DNA of 64,000 nt from Actinoplanes sp. NBC_00393 (lineage in GTDB: Bacteria > Actinomycetota > Actinomycetes > Mycobacteriales > Micromonosporaceae): positions 3,314,501-3,378,500 of the forward strand of contig NZ_CP107942.1 of assembly GCF_036053395.1 (NCBI RefSeq), in the 5' to 3' direction. A program made the translations under genes and the position numbers. The notes under the pieces were generated by a model. That model had not been told where the DNA came from. It worked only from the letters and a program-made list of their open reading frames with translations, and did no database searches. Numbering within the stretch: the stretch's first letter is position 1; the number at the start of each line of letters is the position of its first letter. Positions 1-9,361 of the stretch are shown here, one piece after another.

Positions 1-37
1 TGACGACCGGCTCGTGAGTCGTACCGGTAACAGCTGA

Positions 38-148
38 CGGGCAGGAGCTGCGTTTGTGGACCCGGAACCGAATCTACGTGACGTGTATGCCGCCTCGCCC
101 GCCTGGCTCTACGGCATGAGCGGCGGGCTGGCCGTCGGCAAGCGGTGA
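38..148 (+). other. possible 3' end of an upstream gene
   Basis: An open frame ends at a TGA at 146-148 with G/C-rich third positions and the C-terminal residues AWLYGMSGGLAVGKR. An in-frame TGA at 35-37 closes it upstream, so it is either a short orphan frame or the tail of a gene with a frameshift. I recognise no family. Confidence 0.22.
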
Positions 149-236
149 ACTCACGGGTGACCGCCCGTTCGCGTCTCGCTTGTGGACGGCCTTAGTACCA
201 ATGCGGTGCTCAGTCTCACCATGGGGGAAGAACGGA

Positions 237-1856
237 ATGCGCGGTGTTGCACAGGGACTCGTCCTCGGCCTACTGATCATGTTGGCTGTCACCGAGGTCG
301 CCTCGTCCCGGCGGTCGCTGAAACAGGGGCCGTTACCTGTGATCAGGTCGCTTCCCACAGACCCGGTCGATGATCCCGACGTGAAACGGCTCTGCCGCGG
401 TCCGGCGCCGGATCCGGTCCCGGACGGTCAACCGATCGTCGTCGACATGCCGCCGGGCCCGCCGTTCGCGGTCGGGAAGATCAAGAAGCGGTCCTGGCGC
501 CGACCGCCGGCGGCCGACCCGACCTGGCAGATGAGATACCAGAGCCTGATGTGGATGCCGCCGCTGGCTCTGCGGGCGGCCCGCGACGGCCAGCTGGGCT
601 CGCTCACCACCCTGGTTCAGCAGGCGGTGCAGTTCCACCTGCACAATCCGGACCCGATGCGGCGCAAGAACGGCTGGGACGAGGGAACCGCGGTACGCCG
701 CCTGCAGGTGGAGAATTGCCTCTACGCGCTCACCCGATCCCCCTCGCTACTGGCCGGCATGACCGCCGACGTCCGGGTACTGACCGACAATCGGTACTAC
801 GGTCCGCCGCACCGGCCGGTACACAACCACGGCCTGATGGCGAACCTCGCGATGATCTCCGCAGGCGAGCTCGTCGGCCGGCCCGACTGGACCCGGACCG
901 CGGTCGACCGGATCCTGGCGGAGGCGCCGCTCGCCTTCTCCGCACAGGGCGTCGCGCACGAGCAGTCGTCCTACTACCAGCGCATCAACGCGCACATGTG
1001 GGAGAGCGCGGCACAGGCGCTGGAGTCACTCGACAGGTACGCCGAGGAGGCCATCCAGATCCGCGCCATGGTACGCAAGGCGCACCGGGTCTTCCGTCAC
1101 ATGACCGAACCGGACGGCGACATCGTCCTGGTCGGCGACTCCGAACTGCGGGCCGGCACGCCGGGCCGGGCGACGGACGATCCCGTGCTGCGCGACGACG
1201 AGACCGGCTGGATCATCGGCCGCAGCAGCTGGACCGACCCGGACGCCACGTACTACACCGTCCGGTACGGCCCGCGACGCCGCGCGCACGGACAGGAGAA
1301 CCGCGCCGGCGGGGTGACCTGGACGGCGCTGGGCGTCAGAGTCATCGTCGGCACCGGCCGCTACAGCTACAACACGCGCGATGAGAAGGCCCGCTACCGG
1401 CTCACGCCGGAAAGCCAGAACGTTGCCGCACCGGCCGGCGCCACCGTCGCCGCCGGGTCCACGAGCACGGTCACCAGCGACTTCGAGGGCCCTCGCCACC
1501 GGATCCGGGTCAACGACACGGTGTACGGCATGCCGCACCAGCGCGCCATCACGGTCTCACCGCGCCAGGCGCGCATGACGGTCGCCGACTCGTTCACCGG
1601 CGCGCCGGCCTGGTCCCAGCACTGGCACCTCGACCCGGGCTGGATACGCATCTCCGGAACCCTGAATTTCCGGCACCCGTCCGGCCGGCACCTGACGGTC
1701 CGCACCACCGGTCGGGTCTCCGAGGTCCGGCACGGCGACCGGAACAGCCCATACGGCTGGATCTTTCCCCGGGCCGGGCATCAGGTGGCCGCCTACCAGC
1801 TCAAGATCGACGCGGTCACCGGCGGCCCGGTCAGGACCACCTTCCAGCTCTCCTGA
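237..1856 (+). CDS. secreted heparinase II/III-like polysaccharide lyase
   Basis: Predicted 539-residue exported polysaccharide lyase of the heparinase II/III (alginate-lyase-like) type, which cleaves uronic-acid polysaccharides by beta-elimination outside the cell. The ATG at 237 is preferred over the earlier TTG because GGGGGAAG lies just upstream and the protein then opens with a hydrophobic signal segment (GLVLGLLIMLAVTEV). An alpha-helical toroid region contains VHNHGLMAN near residue 195, with the Asn-His pair typical of the active site. The C-terminal beta-sandwich domain has RRAHGQENRAGG near residue 355, the hallmark of the heparinase II/III C-terminal domain. It stands alone. The exact substrate cannot be read from sequence. 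Confidence 0.8.
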   Translation: MRGVAQGLVLGLLIMLAVTEVASSRRSLKQGPLPVIRSLPTDPVDDPDVKRLCRGPAPDPVPDGQPIVVDMPPGPPFAVGKIKKRSWRRPPAADPTWQMRYQSLMWMPPLALRAARDGQLGSLTTLVQQAVQFHLHNPDPMRRKNGWDEGTAVRRLQVENCLYALTRSPSLLAGMTADVRVLTDNRYYGPPHRPVHNHGLMANLAMISAGELVGRPDWTRTAVDRILAEAPLAFSAQGVAHEQSSYYQRINAHMWESAAQALESLDRYAEEAIQIRAMVRKAHRVFRHMTEPDGDIVLVGDSELRAGTPGRATDDPVLRDDETGWIIGRSSWTDPDATYYTVRYGPRRRAHGQENRAGGVTWTALGVRVIVGTGRYSYNTRDEKARYRLTPESQNVAAPAGATVAAGSTSTVTSDFEGPRHRIRVNDTVYGMPHQRAITVSPRQARMTVADSFTGAPAWSQHWHLDPGWIRISGTLNFRHPSGRHLTVRTTGRVSEVRHGDRNSPYGWIFPRAGHQVAAYQLKIDAVTGGPVRTTFQLS

Positions 1857-2148
1857 CCATCGCCGCATCACCAGGCGGTCGCCCGTTGGAATTGCGCGCG
1901 ATGTCGCGCCGGCACCGTAAGGCGTCGACTTTTGTCGCGAGTGGCCGATAGACAACGATGTGGGGCCGCCGGTCACGGATTGCGGCGGCTGGTCCGGTCG
2001 AGGAGGTCCTGCAGCATCCGGGCCACCAGCGACGGGCTTCCCCGCGGGGACGTGCTCAGCGTCCACGCCAGTGCGGCATCGGCGGCGGTCTCATAGACCC
2101 GCGGAAGCTGGACCGGATCCTCGGGGCGCGGGTCGGCACCCGGCAGCT

Positions 2149-3174
2149 GATGCAGATCACCAGCGACGCCGCTCGGGACGTGCGCGACTTCTATGCCCAG
2201 CACCCGGTTCCCGCCCCGGCCGTCCGGCCCGGCGGGTTGGGCCGCGGGACCTGGACGTGCTCAGCATCGACGCCACCGGCGTCAACATGATCGATTCCGG
2301 GCTGCGCGAGAGCCCACCGGACCACGACGGGCCGCGACCGCCATCGGCCCAGCTGTCCTGCCGCGAACGCACCGGCCGGACCCGGATGGCCGTGGTCACC
2401 GCCGTCTATGACGCCGCCCCCGCCGTCCGCGGCCCGGCCGACGTCATGCCCGCCGGCGCGACCGAACGCGCTGATCGCCGGCCCGGGCCGAGAGCCGTCA
2501 ACCGCCAGGTCGACGCATCGGTCGTTGATTCCACCGCCCCGATGACCACCAGATTGTTCGACCGGGCCGAGCAACGCGACCCGCAACACCTGCGCCGCTG
2601 GATTGTGCTGGTCGACGGCAACAACCACCAGATCGACCGCATCCGTGCCGAGGCCCACGCCCACGGCGTCCGGATCAACCCTGATCCTCGACTTCGTCCA
2701 CGTCCTGGAATACGTCTGGAAAGCCGCCGAGGACCTGCACCCCACCCAGCCCAGCCGAGCCGCTTTTCGTCGCCCGTGCCGCCCGTGACCTGCTCGAACA
2801 CCACCCAGCCCGGGTCATCGCCGACCTGAACAGCCACTACAACGCTCTCACCGCGACCTGCACCGCGGCGCCCGGACTGAACGCTGCATCGACTACCTCA
2901 CCGCGAAACAGCCCTACCTCATCTACCAGATCGCACTGACCATGGGCTGGCCCATCGCGACCGGCGTGATCGAAGGTGCCTGCCGTTATCTGGTGAAGGA
3001 CCGCCTCGCGATCACCGGCGCCCGCTGGAGCCTGCCCGGCGCCGAAGCCGTCCTCCTACTCCGAGCCGTGATCACCAACGGCGACTTCGACGCCTACTGG
3101 AAGTTCCACCTCCAGCAAGAACACCAACGCACCCACACCAACCGCTACCAGCACCAATACGACCTCGCCGCCTG
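2149..3174 (+). pseudogene. decayed ISKra4-family transposase
   Basis: Pieces of one transposase are spread over several frames. A fragment near 2149 (DAARDVRDFYAQHP) is followed by a frame carrying LDVLSIDATGVNM, MAVVTAVYD and WIVLVDGNNHQIDRI to about 2690. A shift then gives ILDFVHVLEYVWKAAED, and from 2942 another frame carries GVIEGACRYLVKDRL, ITGARWSLPGAEAVL and a C-terminus ending at 3174. These blocks are the conserved core and tail of ISKra4-type transposases. With at least two frameshifts and no intact frame it cannot make a functional enzyme. I could not define terminal repeats. Confidence 0.85.
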
Positions 3175-3440
3175 ACCGGGATCGAGGAAGTCACTCAGAG
3201 AAAAACGCACCCACGTTCGCTTGCGCGCACACGTCCAGACACAAGCTGGTCCTTACCCGCACTTCGGCGCCGTCGGCGGCCCGCAACCGGTCCACCTACC
3301 CGGCATGATCCACCAGCGGGTGTTTACGGGTACTGCCACAGCAGCAGTCACGGCAGACCGCCACCGTGCAGCCGGCACGCATGTCCTGAGTCACCCAAGT
3401 CCTCGTTTCTGTCGCGGCTATGCTGCCGGACAGCGCCGGC

Positions 3441-3520
3441 ATGCCCCCACCGGGGCCCGCAAGTCCGAAGACCTGCCTGCGCCGCGCACGCGATGGGCGT
3501 GCGCGCTTGCCGTCGGCCTC
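3441..3520 (+). promoter_or_regulatory. remnant of a cobalamin riboswitch 3' end
   Basis: The run aagtccgaagacctgcc at 3461-3477, with cccgc before it, is identical to the 3' end of the metE cobalamin riboswitch at 4289-4309. Both copies are followed by a similar expression platform (here a hairpin built on cgcgcac/gtgcgcg, 3482-3502). The rest of the aptamer, including the GGGAACCCGGTG and CCCCGCAGCGGTGAG blocks, is missing upstream, so this looks like the truncated tail of a second copy. Confidence 0.7.
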
Positions 3521-3572
3521 GCGGGTGAGCCGTACGCGTGCCGCACCCGGCCGATCGCCGTGGTGCCGTTCG

Positions 3573-3941
3573 CCCCGGCACTCCGACGGCCCGGCCGTGA
3601 CCGCTGCCATGGACGAGACCGCGTTGCTGCAGGCAGTGCGGGTAGGGGACGTGGTGCACGTCACCGCACGCGTCACCTGGGCCGGGCGCAGCTCGATGGA
3701 GGTCGCCGTCAAGGTCACCGCCGACCGGTGGGACCGGGCCGTTCCGGCCACCAATGTGGTCACCTCGCACCTGGTCATGGTGGCCGTCGACGACGACGGC
3801 AAGCCACGGCCGGTCCCGCCGCTGCAAACGGAGAGCGCCGCCGACCGGCACGCGTTCCGGCAGGCGGAGATCCACCGCCGCCACCGCCTCGCCCTGCGCC
3901 AGGCGCTCGCTGACAGCGCCGGCGAAGAGGTCCTGGCCTGA
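3573..3941 (+). pseudogene. N-terminally truncated acyl-CoA thioesterase (hotdog fold)
   Basis: The C-terminal portion of a YciA-like acyl-CoA thioesterase is recognisable: VRVGDVVHVTARVTWAGRSS followed by the strand and helix TNVVTSHLVMVAVDDDGKPRPVPPL and an Arg-rich tail. Family members hydrolyse acyl-CoA in the cytosol and need an N-terminal helix and strand (with the catalytic Asp/Asn region) that is absent here. Homology starts near RHSDGPAVTAAMDE. The same frame stays open back to 3420, but that stretch encodes the riboswitch remnant and is not thioesterase-like. A deletion that joined a riboswitch tail to the gene's middle is the simplest reading. Confidence 0.7.
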
Positions 3942-3967
3942 CGGGCCCGTACGGCGAGCGCTCTCGG

Positions 3968-4111
3968 TCAGGAGCGACGCCGTTCGACCGGGGTGTTGAG
4001 GATCTCGGCGATCCGCTCGCACGCGTGGCAGTCGGTCTCCGAGGCGGCGAGGACCGCCTCGATCTGGGCGAGCCGGGCCTGCGCGATGACCAACGCCTGG
4101 GCCACAGCCAT
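3968..4111 (-). CDS. small hypothetical protein, 47 residues
   Basis: A 47-residue frame opposite and just upstream of the metE leader. It begins [20 protein letters not shown], is predicted helical, and contains a CxxC-like pair ([10 protein letters not shown]). No strong ribosome site is visible before the ATG. I do not recognise it. Its composition is protein-like, but it could be a chance frame. Confidence 0.3.
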   Translation of the reverse strand: MAVAQALVIAQARLAQIEAVLAASETDCHACERIAEILNTPVERRRS

Positions 4112-4125
4112 TAGGATGGCTCGCG

Positions 4126-4312
4126 GTGCTGGTTCGCTGTGCCTGCCAGGTGCGGCGTCGTAAGAGGGAACCCGGTGTGAGACCGGGACTGCCCCGCAGC
4201 GGTGAGTGGGAACGACCGCCGTCATCAAGCACTGGACCCGCACGGGTCTGGGAAGCGACGGCCAGTAGGCGACCGGAAACGGTCATGCCCGCAAGTCCGA
4301 AGACCTGCCAGC
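4126..4312 (+). ncRNA. cobalamin riboswitch (metE leader)
   Basis: Conserved cobalamin aptamer blocks appear in order: ggtgcTGGTTCGC near the 5' end, gagggaacccggtgtgagac, the B12-box-like ccccgcagcggtgagtggga, ggaagcgacggccagtagg, and the closing cccgcaagtccgaagacctgcc. The leader continues about 125 bases to the metE start, with a hairpin (gcgcac...gtgtgcgc, around 4315-4340) that could act as the expression platform. B12 binding is expected to shut off metE, whose product is dispensable when B12-dependent MetH can work. That logic is known for the class; the switch mechanism here is inferred. Confidence 0.93.
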
Positions 4313-4437
4313 GCTGCGCACACCGCCGGTGTGCGCCGCCGGCGGTCTCTCGGGAGGGCCAGGGCGGAAGCCGGCCCTGCCGCGCCTTCCCCTGCCTCGC
4401 GTGCGTCCGCTGGGCACTTCGAGGGAAGGATCCCCTG

Positions 4438-6675
4438 GTGAGCACCTCATTCGGTCAGAGCACCGTGCTCGGCTACCCGCGCATCGGCGCCAACCGTGAA
4501 CTGAAGAAGGCCGTCGAGGCCTACTGGGCCGGCCGGATCGACGCCGGCGAACTGGAGACGACTGCCGCCGGGCTGCGGGCCGAGGTGTGGCAGCAGCTGC
4601 GCAACGCCCGCCTCGACAGCATCCCGTCGAACACGTTCTCCTACTACGACCACGTCCTGGACACGGCCGTCGCCGTCGGCGCGATCCCGGCCCGGTTCGC
4701 CCGGCTCGGCCTGTCCGACCTGGACACCTACTTCGCGATGGCGCGGGGTGCCGACACCGAGCCGGCCCTGGAACTGACCAAGTGGTTCGGCACGAACTAC
4801 CACTACCTGGTCCCGGAGATCACCCCGGACACCGATTTCACCCCCAACCCCACAAAACCCCTCGCCGAGTACGGGGAAGCGAAGGCTCTCGGTATCACCA
4901 CGCGGCCGGTGCTGGTCGGCCCGGCCACGTTCCTGCTCCTCGCCAAGGGCGACGACCCGTTCGCCCGCCTCGACGACCTGCTCGACACCTACGCCCGGAT
5001 TCTCACCGCCCTCGCCGAGGCCGGCGTCGCCTGGGTTCAGCTCGACGAGCCGGCCTACGTGATGGACCGCACGCCGGCCGAGATCGACGCCCTCAGAGCC
5101 GCCTACACGCGCCTCGGGGAACTGGAGCACCGGCCGCGGATCTTCGTCGCCACCTACTTCGGTGAGCTCGGCAACGCGCTGCCGGCCCTGCTCGAAACCC
5201 CGGTCGAAGCCCTCGGCATCGACCTGGTCGCCGGGCCCGGCAACCTGCAGCGGCTCGCCGCGGCCGGCCCGCTGGGCGGCCGGACGATCGTGGCCGGGCT
5301 GGTGGACGGCCACAACGTCTGGCGTACCGACCTGCGAGCCGCGATCACCACGGGTGCCACGGTCACGGCCCTGGCCGACCACGTCGCGATCTCCAGTTCC
5401 TGTTCGCTGCTGCACGTGCCGGTGGACCTGTCGGTGGAGACCCGGCTGGCGCCGGAGCTGTTCGAGCGGCTGGCGTTCGCCCGGCAGAAGGTCGACGAGG
5501 TGGTGCTGCTCGGCACAGCGCTGCGCGACGGCACGGCGCACGTACCCGTACCCCTGCCCTCTGCCCCGGCCGGATGGCACAACAGTGACGTGCGTGCCCG
5601 CCTGGCCGCGCTCTCGCCCGCCGACCGGCAACGAGGCGCCTACGCCGAGCGGGCCGCCGCCCAGCAGGCGCGGCTGAACCTGCCGGACCTGCCGACCACC
5701 ACGATCGGCTCCTTCCCGCAGACCGCTGAGCTGCGCACGGCACGCGCACGGCTGCGCGCCGGCACCCTCGATGCCGACGGCTACCAGCAGCGGATGCGTG
5801 CCGAGGTGGAGCACGTGATCCGGCTGCAGGAGCAACTCGGCCTGGACGTGCTCGTGCACGGCGAGCCCGAGCGCAACGACATGGTGCAGTACTTCGGCGA
5901 GCAGCTCGACGGGTTCGCCGCCACCGACCACGGGTGGGTGCAGTCCTACGGCTCGCGCTGCGTACGCCCGCCGCTGCTGTACGGCGATGTCGCCCGTAAA
6001 CAGCCGATGACCGTCGAGTGGTCGACGTACGCGCAGTCGCTGACCAGCAGGCCGGTCAAGGGCATGCTCACCGGACCGGTCACCATCCTGGCCTGGTCGT
6101 TCGTGCGCACCGACCAGCCCCTGGCCGATACCGCCGACCAGGTGGCCCTGGCGCTGCGCGACGAGTGCGCCGACCTGCAGGCCGCCGGCATCAAGGTGAT
6201 CCAGGTGGACGAGCCCGCGCTGCGCGAGACACTCCCGCTGCGCAGCCAGGACCAGAAGGCGTACCTGGAGTGGGCGGTCGGGTCGTTCCGGCTGGCCACT
6301 AGCGGGGTCGCCGACGACACGCAGGTGCACACCCACCTGTGCTACTCCGAGTTCGGTGAGGTGATCACCGCGATCGACGCGCTCGACGCGGACGTCACCA
6401 GCATCGAGGCGTCGCGTTCCAAGATGGAGGTCCTCGGAGATCTGGCCGCCATCGGCTACGGCCGGGGCGTCGGACCGGGCGTGTGGGACATCCACTCTCC
6501 GCGGGTGCCGTCGCAGGACGAGGTCACCGAGGCGCTGCGCCGGGCTATCGCCGCGGTGCCCGTGTCGCGGCTGTGGGTCAACCCGGACTGTGGCCTGAAG
6601 ACCCGCGGCTACCCGGAGGTGGAAGCCTCGCTGCGCCACCTGGTCGCCGCGGCGACCTCGCTGCGCGCCAACTGA
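4438..6675 (+). CDS. metE: cobalamin-independent methionine synthase MetE
   Basis: 5-methyltetrahydropteroyltriglutamate-homocysteine methyltransferase (745 residues, normal length), the zinc enzyme that makes methionine without B12. The GTG at 4438 is chosen because gagggaagga precedes it and the protein then starts [20 protein letters not shown], the conserved N-terminus; the open frame further upstream is riboswitch. The two similar barrel domains are present. The C-terminal one has [25 protein letters not shown], the zinc ligands in HTHLCYSEF, and [13 protein letters not shown]12 riboswitch lies directly upstream, so expression is expected only under cobalamin shortage. Confidence 0.98.
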   Translation: MSTSFGQSTVLGYPRIGANRELKKAVEAYWAGRIDAGELETTAAGLRAEVWQQLRNARLDSIPSNTFSYYDHVLDTAVAVGAIPARFARLGLSDLDTYFAMARGADTEPALELTKWFGTNYHYLVPEITPDTDFTPNPTKPLAEYGEAKALGITTRPVLVGPATFLLLAKGDDPFARLDDLLDTYARILTALAEAGVAWVQLDEPAYVMDRTPAEIDALRAAYTRLGELEHRPRIFVATYFGELGNALPALLETPVEALGIDLVAGPGNLQRLAAAGPLGGRTIVAGLVDGHNVWRTDLRAAITTGATVTALADHVAISSSCSLLHVPVDLSVETRLAPELFERLAFARQKVDEVVLLGTALRDGTAHVPVPLPSAPAGWHNSDVRARLAALSPADRQRGAYAERAAAQQARLNLPDLPTTTIGSFPQTAELRTARARLRAGTLDADGYQQRMRAEVEHVIRLQEQLGLDVLVHGEPERNDMVQYFGEQLDGFAATDHGWVQSYGSRCVRPPLLYGDVARKQPMTVEWSTYAQSLTSRPVKGMLTGPVTILAWSFVRTDQPLADTADQVALALRDECADLQAAGIKVIQVDEPALRETLPLRSQDQKAYLEWAVGSFRLATSGVADDTQVHTHLCYSEFGEVITAIDALDADVTSIEASRSKMEVLGDLAAIGYGRGVGPGVWDIHSPRVPSQDEVTEALRRAIAAVPVSRLWVNPDCGLKTRGYPEVEASLRHLVAAATSLRAN

Positions 6676-6688
6676 TCCACCCCTCGAA

Positions 6689-6720
6689 GCGGGGCGGAGC
6701 TTTGCCGGGCTCCGCCCCGC
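6689..6720 (+). terminator. strong hairpin after metE
   Basis: gcggggcggagc (6689-6700) and gctccgccccgc (6709-6720) form a perfect 12-base stem with an 8-base loop, 13 bases after the metE stop. No U-tract follows, as is common for actinomycete terminators. It separates metE from the next riboswitch. Confidence 0.75.
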
Positions 6721-6785
6721 CCCACCAGGACAGATCGACGCGAACAAGATCATTACTGGTCGATGGCCTAAACTTCACAACGCAA

Positions 6786-6880
6786 ATGACGGCAGTCGGA
6801 AGCCGGTGCAAGCCCGGCACGGTCGCGCCACTGTGACTCCTGCTCCGCGGGAGAAGTCAGACCCGGCGCCGTCTCGTACA
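6786..6880 (+). ncRNA. cobalamin riboswitch upstream of ABC importer
   Basis: A shorter cobalamin-type aptamer: ggcagtcggaagccggtgca, cggtcgcgccactgtgactc and gggagaagtcagacccg appear in the expected order, with gcccggc pairing blocks between. It differs from the metE type (no ccccgcagcggtgag block) and ends about 40 bases before the GTG at 6918, close to the ribosome site, suggesting translational control. It places the following importer in the B12 regulon. Confidence 0.85.
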
Positions 6881-6917
6881 CCTGACCCAGGGACGCGACG
6901 CTCCCGGAGAGGTACCC

Positions 6918-8438
6918 GTGTTCTCACCTGCCCGGCTGCGGCTTACGGCCGCAGCCGCACTGCTGCTCGTGCTCAGCGCCTGTTCCGGCGGCGCCTCCCC
7001 CACGGCCTCCAGCGCCAACGGTGAGATCACCGTCGCCATGCAGTTCCCGCCCCGCTCCGCGTACGCCTTCGACGCCGACGACGGTGCGCTGCTGATGACC
7101 CTCGGCGTCGCCGAGACGCTGACCACCGTCGACGCCAACGCGCAGCCCACAGCGGGTCTGGCCACCGCCTGGGAGAAGACCAGCGACCCGAAGACCTGGC
7201 GGTTCACGCTGCGTCAGGGCGTCACCTTCCACGACGGCACACCCCTGACCCCGGACGCCGTGGTCACCGCCCTGACCTACATCACCGGCGTGACCGCGCC
7301 GCCCCGCTCGGTGCGCGACACCGGACTGACCGTCAAGGCCGACGGCGCCGACGCCGTCACGATCAGCACCGCACAACCCGACCCGACGCTGCCGCTGCGG
7401 ATGAGCAGCGGCAACCTGGGCATCCTCGCGCCGTCCGCCTATGTTGCCGGCAAACAACCCACCGTGCTGCGCACCGCCACCGGACCGTACGTCCTGACCT
7501 CGATCAGCGGCGCCGACTCGGCGGTGCTGGAGCGCAACGAGACCTACTGGGGCACCAAACCGGCCACCGGAAAAGTTACCGTCCGTTACGTCACCGACCC
7601 GCAGAGCCGGGCCCTGGCACTGCAGTCCGGCGACGTCCAGTTCGCCGAAGGACTGCCGCACGCCAGCGTCGAGCAGGTGAAGGCAGCCGGCGCGGAGGTC
7701 GTTTCGTACCCCGCCGCGCGTACCGTCGAACTGCTCTTGAATCAATCGGCGAAGCCGTTCTCCGACCTGAAGGTCCGGCAGGCGGTGACCGCCGCGATCG
7801 ACCGCAACGTGCTGGCCACGCAGGTCCTCGGCGGTGCGGCAGCCTCGGCTGCCGACCTGTTCGGCCCGGCGGTGCCGTGGGGCGTGAAGACCCCGCCGCC
7901 GGCCGCGGACCCGGCCACGGCGAAGCGGTTGCTGGCCGAAGCGGGTCACTCCTCCTTGACGGTACGGCTGTGGACGTTTCCGAACCGGCCGGAGATGCCG
8001 GTCCTGGCCACCGCCGTCCAGTCGATGCTCGGCGAAGCCGGCATCAAGGTCGAGGTGACCGTCGGCGACTACTCGGCGCAAGAGCCGAAGGTGCTCGCCG
8101 GTGACTTCGACATGTTCCTCAACTCGCGCAGCTACCTGTCCGATTTCGCCGACGCCGCCAGCGTGCTCACCTCGGACTACACCTGCAAGGGCAGCTACAA
8201 CATCGACCACTTCTGCTCCGCCGAGTTCGACCGGCTCGTCGCCGGGCTGTCCACCACCAGTGACGTCGGTGCCCGTCAGAAGATCTTCGCCGACGCCGCC
8301 GCGATGCTCACCGAGCAAGCGGTCGGCGTGATGATCGTGCATCCGAACAACACCGCCGGGTCCCGCGGTGTCACCGGCTTCGTCCCGGACCCGCTCGGTG
8401 TCCGGCCAGTGCTGCCGCACCTCGAGCCCGCCGGGTGA
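6918..8438 (+). CDS. ABC importer substrate-binding lipoprotein (peptide/nickel family)
   Basis: Extracellular solute-binding lipoprotein of family 5 (DppA/OppA/NikA-like), 506 residues. A signal peptide ends in the lipobox LSAC. Family landmarks include the TWRFTLRQGVTFHDGTPLT block and VRQAVTAAIDRN. The GTG start has GGAGAGG five bases upstream. It overlaps the next gene by GTGA. Because a cobalamin riboswitch leads the operon, a cobalt/nickel complex or a cobalamin precursor is a more likely ligand than peptides, but this is inference. Two cysteines near residue 420 (YTCKGSYNIDHFCSAEFD) could form a disulfide. Confidence 0.92.
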   Translation: MFSPARLRLTAAAALLLVLSACSGGASPTASSANGEITVAMQFPPRSAYAFDADDGALLMTLGVAETLTTVDANAQPTAGLATAWEKTSDPKTWRFTLRQGVTFHDGTPLTPDAVVTALTYITGVTAPPRSVRDTGLTVKADGADAVTISTAQPDPTLPLRMSSGNLGILAPSAYVAGKQPTVLRTATGPYVLTSISGADSAVLERNETYWGTKPATGKVTVRYVTDPQSRALALQSGDVQFAEGLPHASVEQVKAAGAEVVSYPAARTVELLLNQSAKPFSDLKVRQAVTAAIDRNVLATQVLGGAAASAADLFGPAVPWGVKTPPPAADPATAKRLLAEAGHSSLTVRLWTFPNRPEMPVLATAVQSMLGEAGIKVEVTVGDYSAQEPKVLAGDFDMFLNSRSYLSDFADAASVLTSDYTCKGSYNIDHFCSAEFDRLVAGLSTTSDVGARQKIFADAAAMLTEQAVGVMIVHPNNTAGSRGVTGFVPDPLGVRPVLPHLEPAG

Positions 8439-9361
8439 CCGTGCTGGTGCGGCGGCTGCTGGTGCTGCCGCCGGCCCTGCTGGCCGCGTCGGTCCTGGTG
8501 TTCGCGTTGCCGCGGCTCACCGGGGCCGACACGGTCCGCACCGTGCTACGAACGAGGACTGCCGACGCCGTGCCGGACCCGGCCATGCAGTCGCGCGTCG
8601 CCGCCGAGTTCGGCTTGGACGGCTCGGCAGCTGAGCAGTACCTGCGCTGGCTCGCCGCCGCCGTCCGCGGCGATCTGGGCCTGTCCTTCGTTACCCGGAC
8701 CCCGGTCGCCGCACAGGTCGGCGAGGCGTTGCTGGTCTCCATGCTGCTCGCCGTCCTCGCCCTGCTTCTCGCGCTGCTGTTCGGCATCCCCGCCGGGGTG
8801 TACGCCGGCCGCCGGCCCGGTGGCCTGCTCGACCGGGTCGTGACCGGCGCCGGCATCGTCGGGGTGTCCGTCCCGGAGTTCGTCATCGCCCCGGTACTGG
8901 TGCTGGTGTTCGCCGTGCAGGCCGCAGCGGTGCCCGCGATCGGCTGGGGCACCCCGGCGCATCTCGTGCTTCCGGTCGTGACCCTCGCCGTCTACCCGGC
9001 CGCTCTTGCCACCCAGCTGATCCGGGCCGAGACCGTGGCCGTGCTGCGCCGCCCGCATGTGCGCACCGCCCGGGCCAAAGGCCTGCCGCCGGGCTGGGTG
9101 CTGTGGCGCCACGGCGCCCGGCTTGCCACCACGTCGGTGCTGTCGCTGTCCGGCATGTTCGTGGCCGCGCTGATCGGCGGCTCCGTCGTCGTCGAAGTGA
9201 TCTTCGGGATTCCCGGGCTGGGGCGGTTGCTCTATGACGCGGTTCTGGCCCAGGACCTGCCGGTGATCCAGGCCGGAACCCTGACGGTCATCGCCATCGC
9301 CCTGATCGCCGGAGTTCTCTCCGAAGCCGCGCAGCTGGCCCTGGACCCGGTGGCCCGGTGA
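8435..9361 (+). CDS. ABC importer permease, DppB/NikB type
   Basis: Inner-membrane permease of the peptide/nickel class (308 residues), with an N-terminal membrane helix, a periplasmic loop (VAAEFGLDGSAAEQYLRWL) and the usual C-terminal five-helix core. The EAA coupling loop is visible as RTARAKGLPPGWVLWRHGAR. It overlaps its neighbours by four bases on both sides (GTGA), indicating translational coupling with the binding protein and the second permease. It works as a heterodimer with the next gene product. Confidence 0.93.
   Translation: MTVLVRRLLVLPPALLAASVLVFALPRLTGADTVRTVLRTRTADAVPDPAMQSRVAAEFGLDGSAAEQYLRWLAAAVRGDLGLSFVTRTPVAAQVGEALLVSMLLAVLALLLALLFGIPAGVYAGRRPGGLLDRVVTGAGIVGVSVPEFVIAPVLVLVFAVQAAAVPAIGWGTPAHLVLPVVTLAVYPAALATQLIRAETVAVLRRPHVRTARAKGLPPGWVLWRHGARLATTSVLSLSGMFVAALIGGSVVVEVIFGIPGLGRLLYDAVLAQDLPVIQAGTLTVIAIALIAGVLSEAAQLALDPVAR

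Noticed and set aside
4447..6753. 768-codon frame on the minus strand opposite metE
   Set aside because: It mirrors metE, has no recognisable domain and arises from GC-rich codon bias on the coding strand.
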